Source of the DNA: Sphingobacterium thalpophilum | GTDB lineage: Bacteria; Bacteroidota; Bacteroidia; Sphingobacteriales; Sphingobacteriaceae | Direction of reading: 5' to 3' | NCBI GenBank assembly: GCA_945865415.1 | Contig: CAMBFY010000002.1 | Location: 1-48,988 of the forward strand | DNA: 48,988 nucleotides | Shown here: positions 40,632 through 48,988 of the stretch, one piece after another | Position numbering within the stretch: position 1 is the first letter of the stretch | Layout of the letters: each line of letters opens with the position of its first letter | Translations under genes and position numbers: made by a program | The notes under the pieces: generated by a model | Seen by the model: only the letters and a program-made list of their open reading frames with translations | What the model was told of the DNA's origin: nothing | Databases searched by the model: none

Positions 40632-41642
40632 ATGAATAAATCTTTGCGGGCTTATACTCATATTCTTGTTTGGATCACATTACTATTACTCTTCATGTTT
40701 ATGAGTAGTAATGGTAAGATTGAGCACAAGACCGTGGTGGTTTTTATCTACTTCGGAATAATTAATATCACTGTATTTTATATTAATTATCTCTTCATTC
40801 TTCCTACATTTTTGAACCGTAAAAAATATTTGTGGTGCGCAATTCTCATACTTTGTTTAGTGCTGATATCATCGTTTGTGAAATGTGGCCTCGCTTATTA
40901 TTTCTATGATGTAGTAATTAAGCGGGATTCCGGGAGGTATGTCATTGCATTCTGGAACTATTTTATGAGTGCTGCATTTGTAAGTTGCCTTTTTATCTTC
41001 ATTAGCACTGTTTTAAAATTTATTACAGATTGGTTTTTAAATGAAAAGATCAGGAGTAATCTCGAAAATGAAAAGTTGATATCGGAGCTGGCATTTTTAA
41101 AATCCCAGATTAATCCGCATTTCCTGTTTAATTCATTGAATAACATCTATTCGCTTGCATACCAGAAATCTGAGAAAACTCCTGAAGCTATCTTAAAGCT
41201 CTCTGAGATGATGAGATATATGCTTTATGAAAGTAATGAAGATAAAGTTGCCCTTGTAGATGAAATAAGATACCTGGAAAACTACATTGCGCTTCAGAAA
41301 TTAAGATTTAGAGGTAATACCTATATTAATTTTGAAGTTACAGGTGTGGTTCATACCCAAAAGATTACGCCTTTGATACTTATTTCATTTGTTGAAAATG
41401 CTTTTAAACACGGATTAGTAACCGATAAAGAGATTCCTATAAGTATACTTTTGAATATAGAGCCCGGCAAATTATTTTTCAATACAATCAATAAAATGAG
41501 CAATCAGAATAAGGACGAAACTGGGGGGATAGGTCTGCAAAATGTCCGCAGAAGACTGGATTTATTATTCAAAGACAATTATGAACTTCACATTCAGGAT
41601 AAGAATGATATTTATAATTGCCAATTATATCTAAATTTATAA
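40632..41642 (+). CDS. LytS/YehU-type sensor histidine kinase
   Basis: Four TM helices then LKSQINPHFLFNSLNNIYSLA (His_kinase domain) and GGIGLQNVRRRLDLLF; start moved to ATG at 40632. Confidence 0.94.
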   Translation: MNKSLRAYTHILVWITLLLLFMFMSSNGKIEHKTVVVFIYFGIINITVFYINYLFILPTFLNRKKYLWCAILILCLVLISSFVKCGLAYYFYDVVIKRDSGRYVIAFWNYFMSAAFVSCLFIFISTVLKFITDWFLNEKIRSNLENEKLISELAFLKSQINPHFLFNSLNNIYSLAYQKSEKTPEAILKLSEMMRYMLYESNEDKVALVDEIRYLENYIALQKLRFRGNTYINFEVTGVVHTQKITPLILISFVENAFKHGLVTDKEIPISILLNIEPGKLFFNTINKMSNQNKDETGGIGLQNVRRRLDLLFKDNYELHIQDKNDIYNCQLYLNL

Positions 41643-41643
41643 A

Positions 41644-42366
41644 ATGATACGTTGTCTGGTAGTTGATGATGAGCCACTGGCCTTAGATATTCTTGAGGAT
41701 TATATCAAAAAAGTTCCATTTTTAACTTTGGTGAAAACAACAATCAGCGCCATTGAGGGTTTGTCTTTGGTTCAAAGCGGGGTCATAGATCTTGTTTTTC
41801 TCGATGTTCAGATGCCCGAGCTTACAGGAATTCAATTCCTTAAGATAATTAATGGCAAATGTGATGTTATACTCACCACTGCTTACTCACAATATGCACT
41901 TGATGGATATGATCTTGATGTGGTCGATTATCTGCTTAAACCAATTGCTTTTGATCGTTTCTATAAAGCAGCTCAAAAGGTTCTTCAGACTAAGGGAAAT
42001 AATCACTCATCTATTCCCGAATTTCAATCAATGCAGCAAAACAATAATGACTTTATTTTTGTAAAAACTGAACATAAGATTCAGAAAATATATCTTGACA
42101 ATATACTTTACATAGAGGGGCTGAAAGATTACATATCTATTTATACGGGAACAGGAAGAATAATTACTCTGCAGAATATGAAAAAGATGGAGGAATCACT
42201 GCCTCCAAAATCATTTATCAGGGTTCATAAGTCCTATATCATTTCATTAGGTAAGATTGAGAGTATTGAGCGAAGCAGAATACAGATTGGAGATAAGATT
42301 ATTCCAATAGGTGATACTTACAGAGATTACTTTTTTAAGCAAATTGAAGACAAGAATATTGGATAG
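41644..42366 (+). CDS. LytTR-family response regulator
   Basis: CLVVDDEPLALDILEDYI; FLDVQMPELTGIQFL; VVDYLLKPI; LytTR domain (YIEGLKDYISIYT; FIRVHKSYII). Confidence 0.96.
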   Translation: MIRCLVVDDEPLALDILEDYIKKVPFLTLVKTTISAIEGLSLVQSGVIDLVFLDVQMPELTGIQFLKIINGKCDVILTTAYSQYALDGYDLDVVDYLLKPIAFDRFYKAAQKVLQTKGNNHSSIPEFQSMQQNNNDFIFVKTEHKIQKIYLDNILYIEGLKDYISIYTGTGRIITLQNMKKMEESLPPKSFIRVHKSYIISLGKIESIERSRIQIGDKIIPIGDTYRDYFFKQIEDKNIG

Positions 42367-42497
42367 GCCTGATTAGATTAATTTAACCTGAGTTAGAAAA
42401 TGAAGGGTAAAAGAATACGATTTAATACATCAGAATAGGTTCTTGAGCAATGCATAATTGTCTATTGAAACCATACCTGTGTGTTACAGATTTCAGC

Positions 42498-42660
42498 CCT
42501 TTCCTCCGGAGTATTTCCGGCGAGAAATCGCGTTCTGTGTCAAATTGCTAACAGCCGGAAGGTACCTCCTCCGGAAAGGTTTACATTACCCGGGGTTGTA
42601 TTTCATTGGGACGGTCGGCCCGGCAAATGGTCCAAGCCCCTTGCATTAAACCCGGGTAAT
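42498..42660. ncRNA. GC-rich structured element, candidate ncRNA or MITE/REP-like element
   Basis: Three collinear pairings, CCTTTCC/GGAAAGG, GGAG/CTCC and TTCCGGC/GCCGGAA (42498-42579), then ATTACCCGGG (42585-42594)/CCCGGGTAAT (42651-42660). Confidence 0.5.
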
Positions 42661-42733
42661 AGCTTTATAAAAAAGATAAATTTATTCGATCTAAAACACT
42701 GCTAAAAAATTTTTTGTCGAACTCAGCTTAATT

Positions 42734-43462
42734 TTAAAGACCTTCTTTTATCGCCAATTCTGCATAGCTCATAATTTCTTCCATTGATTTTCCTTCAGGC
42801 TCAAGAGGTTCCAGAACCTCCCAACTCATTCTTTCCCCAAAGCTTAATGGGAAAGTACCAAACTGTACTAGTTTCCATGAGTTTCTGATCACAATTGGTA
42901 CAATAAGTGCATTTGGCGCTGTTTTCAATATTGTTGCCACACCACCAATAGCAAATGGTTTTAATTTACCATCCTTTGAGCGGGTTCCTTCCGGAAAAAT
43001 AACTGTAGACCAATTATTGTTTCTCATTCTTTCTGCCAGTTTAATAATCTCTGCAACGGCTTGTTTACTGTCTTTTCTATCAATATTGGCACCACCGCCA
43101 TATTTTAAGTTGAATGAAATGCTTGGAATTCCTTTGGTTAATTCAATTTTTGAAATAAACTTAGCATGGTACCTTCTGAGGAACCAAATTAAAGGCGGGA
43201 TATCGTATAAACTTTGATGGTTGGCAATAAAGATAATCGGCCGATGCGAGGGTAACTGGTAAGGATTTTTAAAAATTATTAAACTTCCCATGAGATAATA
43301 GGTACCTACCAGAAAGAAATTAAGTAGATCGACAGATTTTTTATGCGCTTCTTGTCCACCTAAATTAAAACATACCCATTGTATTGGATGGAAAAGACAG
43401 ATAAAAAATCCGAAAACCAAATAGTGGATCGGTGAAAAAATATAGCCTAAAACTTTATTCAT
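42734..43462 (-). CDS. 1-acyl-sn-glycerol-3-phosphate acyltransferase (PlsC family)
   Basis: FIANHQSLYDIPPLIWFL; VIFPEGTRSKDGKLKPFAIGG. Confidence 0.94.
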   Translation of the reverse strand: MNKVLGYIFSPIHYLVFGFFICLFHPIQWVCFNLGGQEAHKKSVDLLNFFLVGTYYLMGSLIIFKNPYQLPSHRPIIFIANHQSLYDIPPLIWFLRRYHAKFISKIELTKGIPSISFNLKYGGGANIDRKDSKQAVAEIIKLAERMRNNNWSTVIFPEGTRSKDGKLKPFAIGGVATILKTAPNALIVPIVIRNSWKLVQFGTFPLSFGERMSWEVLEPLEPEGKSMEEIMSYAELAIKEGL

Positions 43463-43493
43463 ATATATTATTGAACCGGTGAGTAAACATCAA

Positions 43494-44057
43494 TTATGCC
43501 ATTTTATCCTGAATAGACAAAATTTTTACTTTTAAAATTGCGGCAACACTCAATGAATCTGTTATTTCTCCATTTAGAACCATTTGATAGGCAGTTTCAA
43601 AGGGTAATTTACGAACAATCAAATCTTCGCATTCCTCTGGACTTGATTCGCCAAAGCTGAGTTGTCTAGCAAGATAAATAATACCCAGTTCATCACTTAC
43701 AGAATTGGACAAATGAATTTTTTGAATCTCTATCCATTCATCTGCCTTAATTCCAGTTTCTTCGAGTAACTCCCGTTTTGCACTCAAAAGCGGATCATCA
43801 TCAAGTAAACCACCACCTTCGGGAATTTCCCAGCTGTATTGCTTTAGAGGATAGCGATACTGTCCAACTAGCCAGGTATTATTATCTTTATCCAATGGGA
43901 TAATACCTATTGCTAAATTTTTAAAATGGTCTTCACCGTAAATCCCATTCCCACCACCCGGATTAATTACTTTATGTTCAGTGAGACTTATCCATGGATT
44001 TTCATAGATTTTTTGACTGGAAAGTGTTATCCATGGATTTATATCCTGATTTTTCAT
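43494..44057 (-). CDS. NUDIX hydrolase
   Basis: IPEGGGLLDDDPLLSAKRELLEETGIKADEW (Nudix box). Confidence 0.94.
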   Translation of the reverse strand: MKNQDINPWITLSSQKIYENPWISLTEHKVINPGGGNGIYGEDHFKNLAIGIIPLDKDNNTWLVGQYRYPLKQYSWEIPEGGGLLDDDPLLSAKRELLEETGIKADEWIEIQKIHLSNSVSDELGIIYLARQLSFGESSPEECEDLIVRKLPFETAYQMVLNGEITDSLSVAAILKVKILSIQDKMA

Positions 44058-44164
44058 CAGTTTAATATTATTTGGTTTCCTGCATTTGCAGAATTGTTTG
44101 AGCCAATATTCATTTAGATATATGGCGGGGATGCCATGTAAGTATATTCAGTACAATATTAAAC

Positions 44165-44199
44165 AAAAAAGCCTTCTTTCTTGGATGAAAGAAGGCTTT
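44165..44199 (-). terminator. Intrinsic terminator of metK
   Basis: AAAAAGCCTTCTTTC-TTGGAT-GAAAGAAGGCTTT. Confidence 0.8.
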
Positions 44200-44218
44200 G
44201 AATAATTAAAAAAAGGTA

Positions 44219-45475
44219 TTAAGCCAGATTAAAGGCTTTTTTAACCTGATCAAGGTAATCTAGTTTTTCCCAGGTAAACAGCTCAACTTCTACAGTTTTG
44301 CTTTCTCCATTGTTTCCAAAGAAGGTTTTGGTTACAACTTCGCTTTGACGGCCCATGTGTCCATAAGCAGCAGTTTCAGAATATATTGGATTACGAAGCT
44401 TTAAACGGGTTTCGATTCCATAAGGAGTCATATCAAATATTGCAGATATCTTTTGTGCAATTTCTCCATCATTTAGATCGACTTTAGCTGTTCCATAAGT
44501 ATCAACAAAAATACCCATAGGATCTTTTACACCAATTGCATAAGATACTTGAACCAGAATTTCATTACAAACACCTGCTGCAACGAGGTTCTTAGCAATA
44601 TGACGGGTTGCATAAGCTGCTGAACGATCCACTTTTGAAGGATCTTTACCTGAAAAAGCACCACCACCGTGCGCACCTTTTCCACCATAAGTATCAACAA
44701 TAATCTTTCGACCAGTTAATCCGGTATCTCCATGAGGTCCGCCAATTACAAATTTTCCGGTTGGATTAATATGATATTTGATTGCATCAGTGAACAGTTC
44801 CTGAAGCTCTGGTTTAAGTTGAGCTTTGATTCTAGGAATCAAAATAGAAACAATGTCCTGCTGAATTTTTTTCTGCATGTTAATTTCTGTATCGAAGTCA
44901 TCATGCTGAGTGGAAACCACTATGGCATCAATGCGAATTGGTCTGTGATCATCGCTATATTCAATAGTTACCTGAGATTTTGCATCCGGGCGCAGATATT
45001 TGATGGATGAATTCTCTCTGCGGAGTGCAGCAAGTTCAGTTAATATCTTATGGGCAAGATCTAATGCCAATGGCATATAGTTATCAGTTTCAACGGTAGC
45101 ATAACCAAACATCATTCCCTGATCGCCAGCACCTTGATCTTGTTTCTTAACTCTGTCTACTCCCTGATTGATGTCAGCAGATTGCTCATGAATGGCAGAA
45201 ATTACCCCACATGAATCAGCTTCAAACATATATTCAGATTTGGTGTATCCGATCTTACGAACTACCTCTCTTGCAATTTTTTGGACATCAAGATAAGTTT
45301 GAGATTTTACTTCTCCTGCTAATACAACAAGTCCGGTTGTAACCAAGGTTTCACAGGCAACTTTGGAATCAGGATCCCAGGCTAAAAAGTTGTCAATTAA
45401 GGCATCTGAGATCTGGTCAGCCACTTTATCAGGATGGCCTTCAGATACTGATTCGGAGGTAAATAAATAAGGCAT
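44219..45475 (-). CDS. metK: S-adenosylmethionine synthetase
   Basis: [64 protein letters not shown]. Confidence 0.98.
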   Translation of the reverse strand: MPYLFTSESVSEGHPDKVADQISDALIDNFLAWDPDSKVACETLVTTGLVVLAGEVKSQTYLDVQKIAREVVRKIGYTKSEYMFEADSCGVISAIHEQSADINQGVDRVKKQDQGAGDQGMMFGYATVETDNYMPLALDLAHKILTELAALRRENSSIKYLRPDAKSQVTIEYSDDHRPIRIDAIVVSTQHDDFDTEINMQKKIQQDIVSILIPRIKAQLKPELQELFTDAIKYHINPTGKFVIGGPHGDTGLTGRKIIVDTYGGKGAHGGGAFSGKDPSKVDRSAAYATRHIAKNLVAAGVCNEILVQVSYAIGVKDPMGIFVDTYGTAKVDLNDGEIAQKISAIFDMTPYGIETRLKLRNPIYSETAAYGHMGRQSEVVTKTFFGNNGESKTVEVELFTWEKLDYLDQVKKAFNLA

Positions 45476-45691
45476 AAATGTTCAATTAAAATTTAAAAAT
45501 ATAAGATTTTGTAATGGCAAAGAAACTTGGATAGAAGTTTTGATCGGTGTAAAAATCGGCAGAATGTTTTAGCACTTTTTTTTACGTGGTTGCAATCAAC
45601 GCAAATCGATCCACTTTTTTGCATATCAAAAGTAGGATAAATATTATCTACTTAAAAATTTAAAAGTATTTTTGGGCTTAAAATCTAAATT

Positions 45692-46567
45692 TTGTTGAAA
45701 AGAAAAATTTTATTTGTTATTAATCCAATTTCAGCCGGAAGATCCAAATATAATTTTCCCGAAAAGATTGATAAATATCTGGATAAGAGCAAATTTGAGT
45801 TTGAATGTGTCTTTACAGAGTACCATGGTCATGGATCTGTTCTGGCGTCTGAAGCAATCAAAAATGGTGCAGATATTCTGGTTGCAGTGGGTGGTGATGG
45901 TACAATAAATGAGGTAGCGGGAGAAGTTGATGGAACTGATAAGTTAATGGGAATCATTCCATTTGGATCAGGTAATGGACTGGCCAGATCTTTGGGTATT
46001 CCTGTTGGTGATGTACAAGCTATAAAAAGAATCAATAACATGCATGTTAGCAAAATTGATTCTGGTAGTTTAAACGGCAAGAAATTTTTTAACATGGCAG
46101 GTGTCGGATTTGATGCTCAGATCAGTTCACGTTTTGCAGACAGCATTAAGCGTGGACTAAGTAACTATGTTAAAATAGTTTTCTCAGAAGTTTTAAATTA
46201 TGATTCTCAATACTATCATCTGACTATAGATGGAAAGGAATATGAATTTAAGGCCTTCATGATAAGCATAGCTAATTCATCGCAATATGGAAATAATGCC
46301 CATATTTCACCTTTTGCATCACTTGAAGATGGTTTGCTGGATGTTTGTATCTTAAAGCCATTCCCACTCTATAAGTTTCCAGCCTTGGCACTCCGAATGT
46401 TTAGGAAAAGTTCCCATAAATCAACTTATTTGGAGATCATTCAGGGCCGTAAGATCATTATTACGAGATCACATGAAGCAGCTGTTCATCTGGACGGTGA
46501 TCCATTTTCCATGGGAACAATTTTGAATATTGGCGTTAACCCGCACTCTTTAAACATCCTTAATTAA
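45692..46567 (+). CDS. Diacylglycerol kinase family lipid kinase
   Basis: [48 protein letters not shown] start. Confidence 0.93.
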   Translation: MLKRKILFVINPISAGRSKYNFPEKIDKYLDKSKFEFECVFTEYHGHGSVLASEAIKNGADILVAVGGDGTINEVAGEVDGTDKLMGIIPFGSGNGLARSLGIPVGDVQAIKRINNMHVSKIDSGSLNGKKFFNMAGVGFDAQISSRFADSIKRGLSNYVKIVFSEVLNYDSQYYHLTIDGKEYEFKAFMISIANSSQYGNNAHISPFASLEDGLLDVCILKPFPLYKFPALALRMFRKSSHKSTYLEIIQGRKIIITRSHEAAVHLDGDPFSMGTILNIGVNPHSLNILN

Positions 46568-46568
46568 T

Positions 46569-46913
46569 ATGTCAAAAAAGAACAGAGGTCTTCTGGGGGT
46601 TGTATATTCTACGAACCCTGATTTTGGTTATGTTTCATTAGAATCTGAAGTTTCGGAAACCTTGGAACCTCGTCTTCAGGATCTGAGGGTACAACTTGAC
46701 AAGAAGCAACGTGGTGGGAAAGCTGTTACGCTTATTACAGGCTTTGTTGGAAAGCAGGTAGATCTCGAGCAGCTTGGTAAAAAGCTTAAGCAGAAATGTG
46801 GGGTTGGTGGATCGTCAAAAGAAGGTGAAATTATAATTCAGGGAGATTTTCGTGATAAGGTTTTAGCTATACTTATTGCTGAAGGATTTAAGGCAAAAAA
46901 ATCAGGAGGTTGA
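46569..46913 (+). CDS. SUI1/YciH-like translation initiation factor family protein
   Basis: [49 protein letters not shown]. Confidence 0.95.
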   Translation: MSKKNRGLLGVVYSTNPDFGYVSLESEVSETLEPRLQDLRVQLDKKQRGGKAVTLITGFVGKQVDLEQLGKKLKQKCGVGGSSKEGEIIIQGDFRDKVLAILIAEGFKAKKSGG

Positions 46914-47002
46914 TTCAGAGCTATCATATTGAAAATTTAGGCTTTAAGCCTTAGTGCTAATGTTACAATTAGCTGACTTCGAGAAGATTTTATTGTAAGC
47001 AT

Positions 47003-47025
47003 GAATATTTTACTATGTACCTTTG
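47003..47025 (+). promoter_or_regulatory. pckA promoter -7 region
   Basis: TACCTTTG (47018-47025) matches TAnnTTTG; the upstream -33 is less clear. Confidence 0.5.
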
Positions 47026-47046
47026 TAAAAATTTTGTTATAAAGGT

Positions 47047-48657
47047 ATGGATATCAATAGAATTACAACAGAAGGATTAGACCTTAAATACCTGAAACTT
47101 CATCAGGAAAAATCAATTTATTATCAGTTATCTCCTGCGGCTTTAATTGAACAAGCCATTCTGAATGGTGAAGGTAAACTTGCGGATAGTGGAGCTTTTG
47201 CTGCAGATACCGGAGAGTTTACAGGCAGATCCCCTAAAGACCGTTACATTGTTTATGACGACATTACAAAAGATACCGTTTGGTGGGGAGATATAAACAT
47301 CCCTTTTAGCACTGACAATTTTGATTCCTTGTATTCCAGGGTCTGCCGCTATCTTGGGGATAAGGATATTTACGTTCGTGATTGTTATGCTTGTGCTGCC
47401 GAGACTTACCGAATGGATATCAGGATAGTTTCTGAAACTGCCTACCAAAATCTTTTTGCAAATAATTTATTCCTGAGGCCCGAACCGGTAAATTCTGAAT
47501 CTCAACCTGAATGGACTATTGTTACTGCACCGGGATTTCTCGCCGTTCCTGAAAGGGACGGATCCAGACAGCATAATTTCTCAATCATAAATTTTTCAAG
47601 CAAGATCATTTTGATTGGTGGAACTGGTTATACCGGAGAGATAAAAAAGGGAATATTCTCTGCATTAAATTTCATCTTACTACAGCAGCATCAGGTGCTT
47701 TCAATGCATTGTTCAGCTAATATGGGTATGAATGATGACACAGCATTGTTTTTTGGTCTTTCAGGGACAGGTAAGACAACTCTTTCTGCAGATCCCGACC
47801 GTGCACTTATCGGGGATGATGAACATGGTTGGGATAAAAATACTGTTTTCAACTTTGAAGGGGGCTGCTATGCCAAGTGTGTAGACCTAAGCCAGGAAAA
47901 GGAACCCCAGATTTTCAAGGCGGTTAAATTTGGTTCACTTTTAGAGAATATCAACTTTTTTGAGAACACGAGGAAAGTTGATTTTAGCGATATTCAAAAA
48001 ACGGAAAATACCAGGGTAGCATATCCGATTGATTTTATTGATAATGCAATAATCCCCTCCATAGCGCCAGGACCAAAGAATATCTTTTTTCTTACTGCAG
48101 ATGCGTTTGGAGTACTCCCTCCGATTTCCCGCTTAAGCAGATCTCAGGCCATGTACCATTTCATTTCAGGTTATACGGCCAAAGTTGCAGGTACCGAAGC
48201 TGATGTTGCTGAACCCCAGTTAACCTTTTCGGCTTGTTTTGGTAAAGCCTTTCTACCCCTTCATCCTGCTAAGTATGCAGAACTTTTTGGTATAAAAATG
48301 ATTGAAGGGGATGTTAAGGTATGGCTGGTTAATACCGGATGGACTGGAGGAGTGTACGGAATTGGTACCAGAATGAAACTTTCATATACAAGAGCCATGA
48401 TCAGGGCCGCCTTAAATAGTGATTTGAATTTAGTTCAATATCAGTATCATCCGGTTTTTGATCTGGCAATGCCAATGTCCTGCCCCGGTGTGCCTTCAGA
48501 AATCTTAAACCCACGTACTACCTGGAATGACAAAGATGCTTACGATCAGAATGCATTAATTCTGGCTCAGGCTTTTGTATCAAATTTTAAACAATATGAA
48601 GAATTTACTGATAATGAGATAATTAGTGCAAATCCTAAAGTATTTTTTACTGTTTAG
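47047..48657 (+). CDS. pckA: Phosphoenolpyruvate carboxykinase (ATP)
   Basis: TGEFTGRSPKDRYIV; FFGLSGTGKTTLSADPDRALIGDDEHGW; NTGWTGGVYGIGTRM. Confidence 0.98.
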   Translation: MDINRITTEGLDLKYLKLHQEKSIYYQLSPAALIEQAILNGEGKLADSGAFAADTGEFTGRSPKDRYIVYDDITKDTVWWGDINIPFSTDNFDSLYSRVCRYLGDKDIYVRDCYACAAETYRMDIRIVSETAYQNLFANNLFLRPEPVNSESQPEWTIVTAPGFLAVPERDGSRQHNFSIINFSSKIILIGGTGYTGEIKKGIFSALNFILLQQHQVLSMHCSANMGMNDDTALFFGLSGTGKTTLSADPDRALIGDDEHGWDKNTVFNFEGGCYAKCVDLSQEKEPQIFKAVKFGSLLENINFFENTRKVDFSDIQKTENTRVAYPIDFIDNAIIPSIAPGPKNIFFLTADAFGVLPPISRLSRSQAMYHFISGYTAKVAGTEADVAEPQLTFSACFGKAFLPLHPAKYAELFGIKMIEGDVKVWLVNTGWTGGVYGIGTRMKLSYTRAMIRAALNSDLNLVQYQYHPVFDLAMPMSCPGVPSEILNPRTTWNDKDAYDQNALILAQAFVSNFKQYEEFTDNEIISANPKVFFTV

Positions 48658-48751
48658 CCTTTAAAATCATCCAGCAAATTTGCAATTACAACAAAAAATA
48701 GTTTTCATTGTAAAATGATTAAGGATTTTGGTTTTAATCATTTTTTAGAAC

Positions 48752-48765
48752 GGCACGTTTCTTGC
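48752..48765 (+). promoter_or_regulatory. Candidate sigma-54 (RpoN) promoter
   Basis: GGCACG-TTTC-TTGC matches TGGCACGNNNNTTGC with correct GG...GC spacing (first base C instead of T). Confidence 0.55.
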
Positions 48766-48988
48766 CACATTTTAGGGGTGGCTTTGACAGGATTGAACAA
48801 AAAGAATTAATAAATTCACAAAAAATTTTTTATTAGCTCGAAAATTATATTTTTGTTATTCCGAATCAATTGGAATACGAATAAACGATATTCTTAATAA
48901 TGACGAAAGCATAACATTTAAATAATAGCACCAAACAAAAAATCAATTAACTTACATTTTCTAATCAACAACTAAAACTAAAACTAAA

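Noticed and set aside
42458-42705. Two overlapping 63- and 74-aa ORFs
   Set aside because: They overlap in different frames within the structured GC-rich element; no reason to prefer either as coding.
45476-45691. Possible SAM riboswitch upstream of metK
   Set aside because: The gap is AT-rich and I could not find a multi-helix aptamer or known conserved SAM-riboswitch core on the minus strand.
1-48988. CRISPR array, rRNA operon or prophage
   Set aside because: No regularly spaced short repeats, rRNA-like stretches or phage structural genes were seen; gene content is core metabolic.

Overview
AT-rich chromosomal window from a Bacteroidetes-type genome (my inference from gene content and TTTG-N~20-TAnnTTTG promoters). 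Most of it is ordinary core genome: a RecB/AddA-like helicase-nuclease pair, a PDH E1-beta gene, trpE-trpG-trpC, hflX, rbfA, aat, an SNF2 helicase, dapF, an HtrA protease, sdhCAB, two M28 peptidases, an ABC exporter divergent from a LytS/LytTR pair, metK, a lipid kinase, a SUI1 gene and pckA. The most interesting non-coding signal is a tandem triplet of ~113-nt class II tRNA-like genes (13607-14526). Each copy has its own promoter and terminator, a ~43-nt variable arm, a non-canonical anticodon loop, and substitutions that preserve the acceptor stem. Other observations: a trp attenuator with a 26-aa Trp-Trp leader peptide (possibly leaderless), an unlisted 58-aa membrane peptide ORF directly upstream of the ABC exporter next to GTTGGT repeats, a GC-rich structured RNA or MITE-like element at 42498-42660, a RAYT transposase with REP-like palindromes, and a sigma-54-like promoter at the right edge. 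All calls come from reading the sequence and the supplied translations; no database search or folding program was run.
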